The notes under the pieces: generated by a model | Told to the model about the DNA's origin: nothing | The model's database searches: none | What the model saw: only the letters and a program-made list of their open reading frames with translations | IMG/VR virus record: IMGVR_UViG_3300024999_000057 | Coordinates: 1-64,000 of that record | Reading direction: 5' to 3' (one strand) | Length of the DNA: 64,000 nt | Source: a virus | Shown: positions 1 through 6,551 of the stretch, piece by piece | Layout of the letters: the number at the start of each line of letters is the position of its first letter | How positions within the stretch are numbered: position 1 is the stretch's first letter | Made by a program: the position numbers and the translations under genes

Positions 1-100
1 TCACACCCTACAGCTCGCCCTCGGTCACACCCTACAGCTCGCCCTCGGTCACACCCTACAGCTCGCCCTCGGTCACACCCTACAGCTCGCCCTCGGTCAC
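1..100. repeat. Tandem repeat, 24-bp unit, four copies
   Basis: Four perfect copies of a 24-bp unit start at 1, 25, 49 and 73, followed by a 4-base partial copy. The unit contains CCTACAGCTCGCCCTCGG. The array begins at the first base of the window, so its true left end is unknown. No spacers, so it is not a CRISPR array. Role unknown; an iteron, a packaging-related repeat or an assembly edge are all possible. Confidence 0.9.
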
Positions 101-177
101 TGGGGAGTGGTGGCGGGGTGAAAGTTTTAATGAGAGCCAGGCGCCCTTACCCATTCACTCACACGCTACGAAGTAAA

Positions 178-191
178 ATTCAGATGTACAT
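178..191. promoter_or_regulatory. Degenerate ATTCA-N4-TGAAT site
   Basis: ATTCAGATGTACAT matches the recurring 14-bp palindrome with two mismatches in the right arm. It ends 9 bases before the -35 box of the promoter at 201-229, the same distance as the copy upstream of the promoter at 9733. Confidence 0.5.
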
Positions 192-200
192 ATTTTTAGC

Positions 201-229
201 TTGACAGGAACCAAGTATTACTGTAGTCT
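201..229 (+). promoter_or_regulatory. Sigma70-like promoter for the left accessory genes
   Basis: TTGACA (201-206), 17-base spacer, then TAGTCT (224-229). The -35 box is perfect and the -10 box is weak. It lies 33 bases upstream of the 262 gene, whose ribosome binding site AAGGAGG is at about 246-252. Confidence 0.55.
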
Positions 230-261
230 ACAAATAGCCAAGACAAAGGAGGACCCAAAAA

Positions 262-627
262 ATGTACAAAATATCCAAAGGAGACCAATTCAATTCATGG
301 ACTGTCTTGTCCCAAGCACCAACAAGACCCAACAATATAAAGCACTGGCTCTGCCGTTGTACCTGCGGCACCACCAGGGAGGTCTCACAACACAACCTGA
401 TCCACAATAAGTCGAAGAACTGCGGCTGCTTCAGGGTGGTATCCGAGCACACCAGGAAGCTACTCTCAGAAGCTAACAAGGGAGTACCGAAAAGACCTAA
501 GGGTTATCAGCATTCTGAGGAAGCCAAGGCGAAGATGAAGGCGTCCCAGGTGGCTAGGAGGGAAAGAGAGCGTGTTGAAGCAGAACCACAGGTTTCCTCA
601 GGTAAAAATGCTTCGCACCTCTCCTGA
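262..627 (+). CDS. Homing-endonuclease-like DNA-binding protein without nuclease domain
   Basis: 121 aa. Residues 1-60 form the CxC...CGC zinc-ribbon-like domain found at the start of phage HNH and AP2 homing proteins (WLCRCTCG...NCGC); the HNH gene at 27504 starts with the same domain (WLCLCNCG...SCGC). The C-terminal part (SEEAKAKMKAS) resembles the NUMOD3 DNA-binding motif of intron-type endonucleases. No HNH or GIY-YIG catalytic motif is present, so this is either a remnant of a homing endonuclease or a DNA-binding protein derived from one. AAGGAGG lies about 10 bases before the ATG. The last codons overlap the left arm of an 18-bp inverted repeat. Confidence 0.7.
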   Translation: MYKISKGDQFNSWTVLSQAPTRPNNIKHWLCRCTCGTTREVSQHNLIHNKSKNCGCFRVVSEHTRKLLSEANKGVPKRPKGYQHSEEAKAKMKASQVARRERERVEAEPQVSSGKNASHLS

Positions 628-640
628 GGAAACCTGTGGT
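585..640. repeat. Perfect 18-bp inverted repeat (hairpin)
   Basis: Arms 585-602 and 623-640 are perfectly complementary (left arm ACCACAGGTTTCCTCAGG) with a 20-base loop. The left arm lies inside the end of the 262 gene. No U-tract follows, so it is not a standard terminator. A related, imperfect version lies at 1401-1456. Confidence 0.85.
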
Positions 641-684
641 CTGAACTAGGCGAACCTGTGGTCTGAACTAGGCGAACCTGTGGT
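631..684. repeat. 22-bp tandem repeat, AACCTGTGGT core
   Basis: AACCTGTGGT occurs at 631-640, 653-662 and 675-684, separated each time by the same 12 bases (CTGAACTAGGCG). The first copy is also the end of the hairpin arm at 623-640, so the repeat has grown from the hairpin. Confidence 0.85.
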
Positions 685-755
685 TAATCCAAGATAACCA
701 AAACCCAGCGCAATCTCATACGGATCTTCCAACATTAAAATAGGAGCCAATTAAA

Positions 756-1151
756 ATGAAGACAATAATCCTGAATCACCCTGCAACTCCCGAGGAAGCT
801 ATCCAATTCACCCAGCACCTCCTCCAAAAGTTTCCTCTCAACCAAACCAACCAAATCAGCATCGAGTTTCTTCCCAGGAACTCCATTGGCAAAACTGCGT
901 ATGGTCGTTGCTACTATGTGAAGGCCAGGAACCTTAACGTCTGGATCAGGATTGCCCTTGGCGCCTCGAAGGAGAGGCGCCAGCTTCCTGATCTGCTTAA
1001 GACCATCGGGCACGAGTACTGTCACGCACTCCAACACGACCAGGGGAGAGATGCTTGCTGTGTCGAAGCTGATGAATTCGGATGGAGGGAGTCCAAAAAG
1101 TACCTGAATCTGACCGAAAAGCGAGATTCTGGGAGCAAAAGGGCTGCTTGA
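756..1151 (+). CDS. HExxH metallopeptidase-like protein
   Basis: 131 aa. The motif HEYCH (in GHEYCHALQHDQ, about residues 87-98) is a HExxH zinc site of the gluzincin/SprT type; a candidate third ligand is E104 (VEADEFGWRE). Such small phage proteins are usually annotated as putative metallopeptidases; the substrate is unknown. No signal peptide. The short AGGAG before the ATG supports the start. It stands alone between two repeat-rich spacers. Confidence 0.65.
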   Translation: MKTIILNHPATPEEAIQFTQHLLQKFPLNQTNQISIEFLPRNSIGKTAYGRCYYVKARNLNVWIRIALGASKERRQLPDLLKTIGHEYCHALQHDQGRDACCVEADEFGWRESKKYLNLTEKRDSGSKRAA

Positions 1152-1236
1152 TGCTTTCCTGCTCAGATTCCATAACTGTTCATAAAAACTGAACGCAGCA
1201 CAAATCTGAACAGCGCCTCCCCCTCTTGTACCTGGG

Positions 1237-1302
1237 TTAATGCTTCATATATGGTACGTTAAGCCTAGATTTGGCCCTTAATGATTCATACATGATACGT
1301 TA
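1237..1302. repeat. Pair of 25-bp direct repeats
   Basis: 1237-1261 and 1278-1302 share the pattern TTAATGNTTCATANATG followed by RTACGTTA, with three differences and a 41-base period. They do not match the ATTCA-N4-TGAAT arms. They look like paired protein-binding sites but no adjacent promoter is clear. Confidence 0.7.
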
Positions 1303-1400
1303 GGGAATGTGGTATTTGGATCGGAGGTGGGAGTTGGTTTCGCTGAAAATTTTGAGATGGGGTTTGGGAGGTATATATGATTAGAAGGACTCTTCAGGCA

Positions 1401-1456
1401 AACCACAGGTTTCCTCAATTTCTCCCGCTTCGCGCTAATCCTGAGGAGGCTTGTGG
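1401..1456. repeat. Second, imperfect copy of the ACCACAGG hairpin
   Basis: AACCACAGGTTTCCTCA at 1401-1417 is identical to the left arm at 585-600; the opposing arm at 1439-1456 (CCTGAGGAGGCTTGTGG) pairs with mismatches. Same size and spacing as the hairpin at 585-640, so this is a dispersed structured repeat. Confidence 0.7.
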
Positions 1457-1476
1457 CTGGGCTCGTGGCGCAATGT

Positions 1477-1490
1477 ATTCACATCCGAAT
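1477..1490. promoter_or_regulatory. ATTCA-N4-TGAAT site (1 mismatch)
   Basis: ATTCACATCCGAAT. It ends 8 bases before the -35 box of the 1499 promoter and pairs with the exact copy in the spacer of that promoter, giving a two-operator arrangement. Confidence 0.75.
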
Positions 1491-1498
1491 TTTTTCTC

Positions 1499-1527
1499 TT
1501 GACAAACATTCAGAAGTGAATTAAGAT
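1499..1527 (+). promoter_or_regulatory. Sigma70-like promoter with the palindrome filling its spacer
   Basis: TTGACA (1499-1504), a 17-base spacer, then TAAGAT (1522-1527). The spacer is three bases plus the complete palindrome ATTCAGAAGTGAAT (1508-1521), so a protein bound there would block RNA polymerase directly. The integrase promoter has the identical layout. It should transcribe the 1640-6842 gene set. Confidence 0.75.
1508..1521. promoter_or_regulatory. ATTCA-N4-TGAAT operator in promoter spacer
   Basis: Exact arms, ATTCAGAAGTGAAT, located between the -35 and -10 boxes of the 1499 promoter. Confidence 0.8.
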
Positions 1528-1639
1528 GCAATTCATCAAGAGGTCTGCCCGCCGCTAACGGGAGAGGCCTTTGTTTTGGCCGGACAAATTCACGTAGCGG
1601 AGCGAAGTGCGTAAGCACATCTGAATTAAGGAGAACATT

Positions 1640-2122
1640 TTGACGATCACGATCAAAGAAAGCAAGACGGCGGATTCTCGGACCTGTGGAGATCCGGCTA
1701 CAGTGACCAAGGAGATTTTGGCTGCTTCATCTGAGCAGCACATTGAGGACGTAGGGAAGGGGTTGGAGTTTATCAAGGGGCTTCTGGATGACGCCACGAA
1801 GTGGCATGACTTCGACAAGCTGAGTTACCTTCATGAATTCCACGCGGACTTCCAGACTGGGTTTGAGAAGCACGATTGGTGGGACCAGCACAAGAAGATT
1901 TCCAGGCACCACCTTTCGGCTGAAGAAGGAGTGCCTGAGGACGTGGACCTGATCGACGTGCTGGAGTTCATCGTCGATTGTGTCATGGCTGGGATGGCGC
2001 GGAGCGGGAGTGTTTATGATTTGGAGTTGCCTAGTGGGCTACTGGATCGGGCCTTTAGGAACACAGTGGAACTTTTAAAGGCTGAGGTTGTGGTGGAGAA
2101 GGAGGATTCGTGCAACGAATAG
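1640..2122 (+). CDS. Hypothetical phage protein rich in His/Asp
   Basis: 160 aa with a TTG start supported by AAGGAG seven bases upstream. The central part (KWHDFDKLSYLHEFH, KISRHHLSAEE, DVDLIDVLEFIVDCVMAG) is helical with repeated His and Asp residues, reminiscent of an HD-type helical fold, but a canonical H...HD...D set cannot be assigned with certainty. First gene after the operator-controlled promoter at 1499. A half-site of the palindrome (CACATCTGAAT, about 1616-1626) overlaps its leader. Function unknown. Confidence 0.7.
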   Translation: MTITIKESKTADSRTCGDPATVTKEILAASSEQHIEDVGKGLEFIKGLLDDATKWHDFDKLSYLHEFHADFQTGFEKHDWWDQHKKISRHHLSAEEGVPEDVDLIDVLEFIVDCVMAGMARSGSVYDLELPSGLLDRAFRNTVELLKAEVVVEKEDSCNE

Positions 2123-2140
2123 ATCTTTGGGCTTGGGGGA

Positions 2141-2434
2141 ATGGATTTGGGCTTACTAGAAAGCCCTACTGAAATCACAGTAGTTCGGGATGCCGTAGGA
2201 AAAGTCTCAGGACTCACTTGCACAGACACAGAAGGCAACCAGAGGTTCCTGCCTTTCGAGCGCCTTTATATTTCAGAGCGCGAGGTGAGCCGTGATTATG
2301 CAGGCAGAACCAAATCCGGCTGTCTGGGAGGCTGCAACTACGGAGGATTCAATCACCTCCCATTGGTGGACACCTTGATTGCGTGTGCCCCGTGTAAGCT
2401 GAAGTGGATAGAGGAGAATTTGGATGAATCCTAG
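2141..2434 (+). CDS. Hypothetical protein
   Basis: 97 aa, not recognised. The first half is a short beta-strand-rich stretch (EITVVRDAVGKVSGLTCTDTEGNQRFLPFERLYI); the second half has four Cys (SGCLGGC and ACAPC), possibly a metal site. It begins 19 bases after the previous stop and overlaps the next gene by 11 bases, so translation is probably coupled. Confidence 0.6.
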   Translation: MDLGLLESPTEITVVRDAVGKVSGLTCTDTEGNQRFLPFERLYISEREVSRDYAGRTKSGCLGGCNYGGFNHLPLVDTLIACAPCKLKWIEENLDES

Positions 2435-2588
2435 AACCTGCAAACGCTGCGGTACTGAGATGACCAAGCGGATTTCCATTCCTTGCCCTGGTGGTCGGAT
2501 TGGCTGCGCCGTAGCCCACTACCGGCTGACCTGCGACTGCGAGGATATTCCGCTGGAATTGTTGGAGGTGCATGATGTTCAAGACTAG
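2424..2588 (+). CDS. Small zinc-ribbon-like protein
   Basis: 54 aa. Two cysteine pairs (CKRC near residue 6 and CDC near residue 37) plus two further Cys (CPGGRIGC) suggest a treble-clef or zinc-ribbon fold. GGAGAA lies upstream of the ATG inside the preceding gene. It overlaps its neighbours on both sides (11 and 17 bases), typical of this compact operon. Function unknown. Confidence 0.6.
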   Translation: MNPRTCKRCGTEMTKRISIPCPGGRIGCAVAHYRLTCDCEDIPLELLEVHDVQD

Positions 2589-2745
2589 GTACCGAATCGT
2601 TCGAGATCGGGGGCGTGGATACGAGGTACAGGTGAAGCACGGGTGGTTCGGGTTTTGGCACATGCCTACGATAAACACGCTGTCCTCAATTGAAGAGGCT
2701 AAGGCTTACATAGAGGACCTAAAATTTGTCCTATACGTGGACTAA
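2572..2745 (+). CDS. Hypothetical protein
   Basis: 57 aa, beginning with two consecutive ATG codons; GGAGG lies upstream of them. Basic N-terminal half (RYRIVRDRGRGYEVQVKHGWFG) and an acidic helix at the end (SIEEAKAYIEDLKF). This looks like a very small one-domain protein of unknown role. Confidence 0.55.
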   Translation: MMFKTRYRIVRDRGRGYEVQVKHGWFGFWHMPTINTLSSIEEAKAYIEDLKFVLYVD

Positions 2746-2756
2746 AGGAGAATAAG

Positions 2757-2954
2757 ATGAGGACATTTGAGCTAACCGAGGAAGCAAGGGAAAGGATCAT
2801 CGCGGACCTTAAAGTGGTAGTGGAGGATCTTGAGTACCTCCAAAAAAGAAACGGGATGCTGGAGGACATGCTGGAAGTCCTCGGTGTTCCGGAGGAGCGC
2901 TGGTTCTCTGGGTACTCGGAGATGGTGAAAAAGTTGGGGGAGGCCCAAAAGTGA
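2757..2954 (+). CDS. Hypothetical coiled-coil protein
   Basis: 65 aa. Almost entirely helical with heptad-like spacing (ERIIADLKVVVEDLEYLQKR). AAAGGAG lies just before the ATG. It overlaps the next gene by four bases (GTGA), implying coupled translation. No recognised family. Confidence 0.6.
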   Translation: MRTFELTEEARERIIADLKVVVEDLEYLQKRNGMLEDMLEVLGVPEERWFSGYSEMVKKLGEAQK

Positions 2955-3151
2955 CCAAATGTACTTGGGTCGATTGCCCTGAAGATGGAATCAACCCGCA
3001 GTTTTCTAAAGATGGTAAAGAGTGGGCCTGTCTGTGTGACGAGCACCACTTGAAGTTGGAAGGGGATTTGGATTCTTTGGATGCCAGAAGAATTTTGTCA
3101 TCTTGGGTGAAGGCACAAGGCGGGGCTGCGAAAGCGGCGAGGAGGGTTTGA
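2951..3151 (+). CDS. Small Cys/His protein, zinc-binding type
   Basis: 66 aa, GTG start overlapping the previous stop. C4 and C9 (CTWVDC), C28 (WACLC) and the CDEHH cluster near residue 30 could bind zinc in a C4/C2HC arrangement. Basic C-terminus (AAKAARRV). Function unknown. Confidence 0.6.
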   Translation: MTKCTWVDCPEDGINPQFSKDGKEWACLCDEHHLKLEGDLDSLDARRILSSWVKAQGGAAKAARRV

Positions 3152-3152
3152 G

Positions 3153-3662
3153 ATGGAAAAGGCTCGGCTGAACTCGCACGAGAAAGCAATAGCTCCTGAG
3201 GACATGCCCAAGAACAATCCGCAGCGAGCGATGTGGCGGTGTTCGGCTGAGATTCATGCTGAGATGCGTAAAAGGGAAGTGGAAGGCCACTACATCCCGA
3301 TGTATATAGCCGACAACGCAAAGTATTTCGCGGAGCACTCGTACCAAAGCGCTACCTACGTCTGGAGAGAATGCTTCGGATTTGTTACTAGCGAAGAAGA
3401 GGATCTTTGGGACCGTATGGATTATGGGGCCTCCATCAGCCAGCCTCTCAACATCGAGGCTCTCGATTTCGCGAGAGACCTCCAGAAGATCATGTGCACG
3501 AAACTGAAGTTGAAGGATTACGAGACGGCTTACCTGCTGTTCTTCTCCGGGTGCAGTGCGAAGCAAGTCGCTGAGGAGTTGGACCTGCCAATCCAGACGG
3601 TCTATAGCAGGAGAGCCAAAATCGCCAAGATCCTTCAGAAGCACTACTACGAGGCCAATTAA
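3153..3662 (+). CDS. HTH protein, sigma-region-4-like C-terminus
   Basis: 169 aa. Residues 125-165 form a helix-turn-helix (SGCSAKQVAEELDLPIQTVY followed by SRRAKIAKIL) like sigma factor region 4 or LuxR-type domains. The HTH of the 9822 protein is similar in placement and ends alike (KHYYEAN versus KEFYLEE), so the two are probably paralogues. The N-terminal part is unrecognised. Plausible role: transcription regulation, or a terminase-small-subunit-like DNA-binding protein. Last base overlaps the next start. Confidence 0.65.
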   Translation: MEKARLNSHEKAIAPEDMPKNNPQRAMWRCSAEIHAEMRKREVEGHYIPMYIADNAKYFAEHSYQSATYVWRECFGFVTSEEEDLWDRMDYGASISQPLNIEALDFARDLQKIMCTKLKLKDYETAYLLFFSGCSAKQVAEELDLPIQTVYSRRAKIAKILQKHYYEAN

Positions 3663-3844
3663 TGGAACCTCACAACTTCGTCAAGCTCTACCGATCAATC
3701 CCTTGGCTCGTCTGTAGCAAATGCGGGCTCGTAAGGTTGAGAAATCCGTTCACAGATTGGTGCGTCCGGAATGGCTGCGATGCAGACGAGCGTTTCGACT
3801 ATGTGAAGATGCGAGATAAATTAACGAGACAGGAGGGGCTTTAA
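3662..3844 (+). CDS. Small zinc-ribbon protein
   Basis: 60 aa. CSKC (about residues 18-21) and C34...C39 (WCVRNGC) make a plausible C4 zinc ribbon. Start and stop overlap the flanking genes by one base each (TAATG). Function unknown. Confidence 0.6.
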   Translation: MEPHNFVKLYRSIPWLVCSKCGLVRLRNPFTDWCVRNGCDADERFDYVKMRDKLTRQEGL

Positions 3845-4023
3845 TGCCTTGGAACGTAGATGTGAAGAGCAACCTGAAGAAGCTGAAGCACAAGCCAAAG
3901 AGGGAGGCTGTCTGCTGCGGGGAGCCTTGCCCCGGCCACCCAGAAATGGTCTGCTGCCGCTTTAAAAACCACAAAGGTGCCCACGGTTCTTGGGGCGCGA
4001 GTTGGAAAATCGAGGAGGTTTAA
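3844..4023 (+). CDS. Small cysteine-rich basic protein
   Basis: 59 aa, ATG overlapping the previous TAA by one base. A Lys-rich first third (NLKKLKHKPKR) is followed by CCGEPC, CC and HxxxxH (HKGAH), a likely zinc-binding cluster. An RBS is provided by AGGAGGGG in the end of the preceding gene. Function unknown. Confidence 0.55.
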   Translation: MPWNVDVKSNLKKLKHKPKREAVCCGEPCPGHPEMVCCRFKNHKGAHGSWGASWKIEEV

Positions 4024-4025
4024 AA

Positions 4026-4301
4026 ATGGAAGTGATTTGTGATCACGCCGGGGTAGAGGGGTGTGCTCGGTGGTGCCCGCACAGGAAGAGGCACAAACTT
4101 GATGACACCTTGTTTTGTGATGAGGAGGAGTGCCGCGAGATCCAGAAGGTAGTCAAATGCATCCCGGTCGAAGCCAAAAAGGACCATGCTGATCTACTGG
4201 TCAGGCTCAAGGATCAGATCCAAGAAATCAACGGTTACAACGGCAGGATGAGCCAAATCCTGATCATGGAAGCTCTTGCGGCTCTGCTGGAGGCAAGATG
4301 A
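4026..4301 (+). CDS. Hypothetical Cys-rich protein
   Basis: 91 aa. The ATG at 4026 is preferred to an upstream in-frame start because GAGGAGG lies 8 bases before it. The N-terminal half has six Cys and two His (CDHAGVEGCARWCPHRKRH, then FCDEEEC), the C-terminal half is a helix. Ends with a 4-base overlap (ATGA) into the next gene. Not recognised. Confidence 0.6.
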   Translation: MEVICDHAGVEGCARWCPHRKRHKLDDTLFCDEEECREIQKVVKCIPVEAKKDHADLLVRLKDQIQEINGYNGRMSQILIMEALAALLEAR

Positions 4302-4537
4302 CCAAACAAAAGTTCTACGCAGTAGGCGCCCTGCACAAATCGGTGCTCGCTAGGATTAGTGGAGAGGAGCGTTCGATCCCACTCTCTTGGAGCGCCGGGA
4401 TGATCGGGATGATGCCTGTTTTCGATAACAGGCAAGCGGCTGAGGTGGAGGCGGGGGATAAGTTCGAGGTGGAGGAGTTTGGTGAGACGGATTCTTGCGT
4501 CATGATAAATTCAGATGTGAATTCAAAGGAGATTTAA
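4298..4537 (+). CDS. Hypothetical protein
   Basis: 79 aa, unrecognised. The residues NSDVNS at its very end are encoded by the palindrome ATTCAGATGTGAAT (4509-4522), which lies directly before the AAAGGAG of the next gene; the tail may therefore be dictated by the DNA site rather than by protein function. Confidence 0.6.
   Translation: MTKQKFYAVGALHKSVLARISGEERSIPLSWSAGMIGMMPVFDNRQAAEVEAGDKFEVEEFGETDSCVMINSDVNSKEI
4509..4522. promoter_or_regulatory. ATTCA-N4-TGAAT site
   Basis: ATTCAGATGTGAAT, exact, overlapping the end of the 4298 gene and ending 3 bases before the AAAGGAG of the 4538 gene. No promoter boxes fit around it, so here it is not a simple promoter operator. Confidence 0.8.
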
Positions 4538-4924
4538 ATGTCAAGTTTTACAAAGAAGGGCCTTTCGCTAAAAGAAGGCGACAAGGTGAAGTGGGATGGC
4601 CTCCCGTCAATCGTAGTTGCGGTAGCTGAGGAGGATGTGGAGTGCCCCTACAGGGTATTCAGTGAGAAGCATGAGATTTCTGGGTGGGTGAGTGGGGAGG
4701 TGCTTGTGTTGGTTGAAACGGCTAAGTATGAAGCGCCTGTGGTCGAGTTGCTGAAGGTCGGGGATTTTGTGGCGACTCCTGAGGGGAAGGGAGTTGTGCT
4801 GGAAGTGGATATATACGACGCAGGCCAGCCTTACCGCGTAGGTGTATTTAATTCCGGGGATGAGTGGCACTCAGAGAACGAAGTGACCCTCCTCGCCCGC
4901 CCTGACTACGGCATGGAGGTTTAA
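4538..4924 (+). CDS. Hypothetical protein, two KOW/SH3-like repeats
   Basis: 128 aa. Two similar beta-rich units: LKEGDKVKWDGLPSIVVAV (about 11-29) and LKVGDFVATPEGKGVVLEV (about 71-89), each followed by a YRV strand. This is the pattern of small SH3-like/KOW barrels. The next gene has the same unit twice (IGDKVRLKY and IGDLVNWNG), so the pair are tandem paralogues. Function unknown. Confidence 0.6.
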   Translation: MSSFTKKGLSLKEGDKVKWDGLPSIVVAVAEEDVECPYRVFSEKHEISGWVSGEVLVLVETAKYEAPVVELLKVGDFVATPEGKGVVLEVDIYDAGQPYRVGVFNSGDEWHSENEVTLLARPDYGMEV

Positions 4925-5413
4925 ATGAAACCCGAAATTGGAGATAAGGTTCGGCTTAAGTATTTCTCCCGTGATAAGGAAGGGATCATTTTTAAAGTCC
5001 CGAGTGAGACTTCCACTCTCTACAACATAGGCCTCGAAAATGGCACAACCATCTATGCCGAAGAGAGTGATATCACAATTCTCTTCCGGCCCGAGTACCA
5101 CTACGTCAACCGCTGTCTCTACAAAATAGGCGACCTGGTTAACTGGAATGGGGAGCATTGTTTGGTTGTAGGCCTAGTGAAGTTGGGCGAGTACAACTAC
5201 CGGATTTCTAGGACGAACTATGAAGGGGCTCTGACTTTCGCGAGAGAGCAGGACCTGAGTTTGGTTCATGCAGCGGAGCACCCTGAGGTTGGTGCTGCTC
5301 CCGAAGTTCCTGAATTCGAGCCTGTAGGTTGGCGGGGTTACCAGCCTGAGGTGCCTGATCCTCCCGCCCCGCCTGTGTTCACGGAGGCAGATGATGAACT
5401 GCTGCCTTTCTAA
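4925..5413 (+). CDS. Hypothetical KOW/SH3-like protein with acidic tail
   Basis: 162 aa. Two SH3-like units as in the preceding gene, then a Pro-rich linker (about 118-150) and the C-terminus EADDELLPF. An acidic stretch ending in a hydrophobic PF is the hallmark of SSB-type tails that recruit replication proteins; this similarity may be coincidental. The ATG directly follows the previous stop. Confidence 0.6.
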   Translation: MKPEIGDKVRLKYFSRDKEGIIFKVPSETSTLYNIGLENGTTIYAEESDITILFRPEYHYVNRCLYKIGDLVNWNGEHCLVVGLVKLGEYNYRISRTNYEGALTFAREQDLSLVHAAEHPEVGAAPEVPEFEPVGWRGYQPEVPDPPAPPVFTEADDELLPF

Positions 5414-5555
5414 CTGCGACTTCACCATTTCCAGGCTACAGGCTCAACTGGAACTATCCAAGAAAAGGGAAGCAGAACTTGAGGAGTTGTTGAAGGACGC
5501 CCGGAAATTAGCAGAAACTTATCGCGTTTTTACGCGGAGAACTATTCAGAAGTGA
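5391..5555 (+). CDS. Small coiled-coil protein
   Basis: 54 aa, starting with two ATG codons inside the end of the preceding gene (23-base overlap), with GGAGG upstream. After CCLSNC it is a charged helix (LQAQLELSKKREAELEELLK). The stop codon lies inside a copy of the palindrome (5544-5557). Function unknown. Confidence 0.5.
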   Translation: MMNCCLSNCDFTISRLQAQLELSKKREAELEELLKDARKLAETYRVFTRRTIQK

Positions 5556-5557
5556 TT
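5544..5557. promoter_or_regulatory. ATTCA-N4-TGAAT site (1 mismatch)
   Basis: ATTCAGAAGTGATT, overlapping the stop of the 5391 gene and directly followed by the AAAAGGAG of the 5572 gene. Confidence 0.65.
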
Positions 5558-5571
5558 AAAAGGAGTAGCAA

Positions 5572-6003
5572 ATGTTTAGAGACGCGAAAGTAGGAGAGCA
5601 AGTTTGGGATGTGCTGAGGGGATGGGGCAAGGTTTACGAAATCGAGGGTGCAAGCACTTGGCCCATCAAGGTTGAGTTCGAGAGGGGGTGTTCTGATTGT
5701 GAGTCCTACACCTACGAGGGAATGATGAGCACGGATGATCAGTATCCTGCCCTCTTCTGGGACGAGATCGTGATCAAGGCGCCAGAGAAGCCGGTTAGGT
5801 TAACCGAGAGGACTTTTGAGGGCTGGGCGAACCTCTACTACGCTGAGGAGCCTAAGTTTCACCCTACACAGCTTAACGCCGCACAGGCTGCGGCGGATAA
5901 CGTGCTCGGTACCTTCCCTGTGCGTGTTATTTTCTCCCAAGTTCCCGAGGGGTTCGACTTTTCGGAGGTTGGCGAAGTGAGGGACTTGAATGAAATCGCG
6001 TAA
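5572..6003 (+). CDS. Hypothetical protein
   Basis: 143 aa. Begins KVGEQVWDVLRGWGKVYEIEG, a pattern common to small phage proteins with an SH3-like N-terminal barrel; contains CSDC. The remainder (residues 75-143) is unrecognised. AAAGGAG precedes the ATG. Overlaps the next gene by 14 bases. Confidence 0.6.
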   Translation: MFRDAKVGEQVWDVLRGWGKVYEIEGASTWPIKVEFERGCSDCESYTYEGMMSTDDQYPALFWDEIVIKAPEKPVRLTERTFEGWANLYYAEEPKFHPTQLNAAQAAADNVLGTFPVRVIFSQVPEGFDFSEVGEVRDLNEIA

Positions 6004-6442
6004 CATCGCACGCTGCGCTCTCTGCGGCGACATCATCGAGTCCACCTACAGGCACCACTTTGTTTCGTGCAAGTGTGGCGAGATCAGCTTGGATGGTGGG
6101 ACAGATTATTGTAGAGGCGTAGGTAATCTGGAGAATTTCAAAAGGCTTACTGAGGAGGAACTTGCTGCCTGGGATTCGGTGACTACAGGGAGGTTGGAGG
6201 ATTGGACTTATGCTGGTGGGATTATTTACGGGACCATCTACGACGACAAGCTGAAGAGGTTCTTCGATGGAACTGAAATATCAACTTCTCCGGTGGTCTC
6301 TCCAGCGAAGGACCGTAAAGAGGGCAAGGTGATCCAGACCCGAGGTAGCACTTACCTTCTTGGTAAGAAGTTTGTTCAGAAGAAGGATTGGACTGCCGAG
6401 GTTGCTGAGGAAGCGGCTGAGGTTGGGGTTGGTGTGGTTTAG
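5990..6442 (+). CDS. Zinc-ribbon phage protein
   Basis: 150 aa. Residues 9-45 (CALCGDIIES...HHFVSCKCGEI...DGGTDYCR) match a small zinc-ribbon family that is widespread in phages, with CxxC and CxC ligands; the rest is unrecognised, ending in an Ala/Glu/Val-rich tail. Function of the family is not known to me. Confidence 0.65.
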   Translation: MKSRNIARCALCGDIIESTYRHHFVSCKCGEISLDGGTDYCRGVGNLENFKRLTEEELAAWDSVTTGRLEDWTYAGGIIYGTIYDDKLKRFFDGTEISTSPVVSPAKDRKEGKVIQTRGSTYLLGKKFVQKKDWTAEVAEEAAEVGVGVV

Positions 6443-6551
6443 GCGGAAGCGGGGGTTCAGAGTGTGTCGGTTAGCTGATGACAGGACGGCTTTACGTTCA
6501 GGTCTATAGGTGGGTTATGCCCGTCGCAACTTCTTTGGAAAGGAAAATCAA

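Larger units (their letters stand above)
1152..1476. other. Repeat-bearing intergenic region
   Basis: No gene is visible in this 325-base stretch. It holds the 25-bp direct repeats at 1237-1302 and the imperfect hairpin at 1401-1456, and is followed by the operator/promoter cluster at 1477-1527. Confidence 0.6.

Noticed and set aside
1-100. CRISPR-like array
   Set aside because: Repeats are directly adjacent with no unique spacers.
3006-3644. Minus-strand frame (212 codons) in the left arm
   Set aside because: Covers two well-supported plus-strand genes with ribosome binding sites and overlaps.
6432-6509. Short open frame after the 5990 gene
   Set aside because: About 25 codons, Arg-rich, no ribosome binding site.
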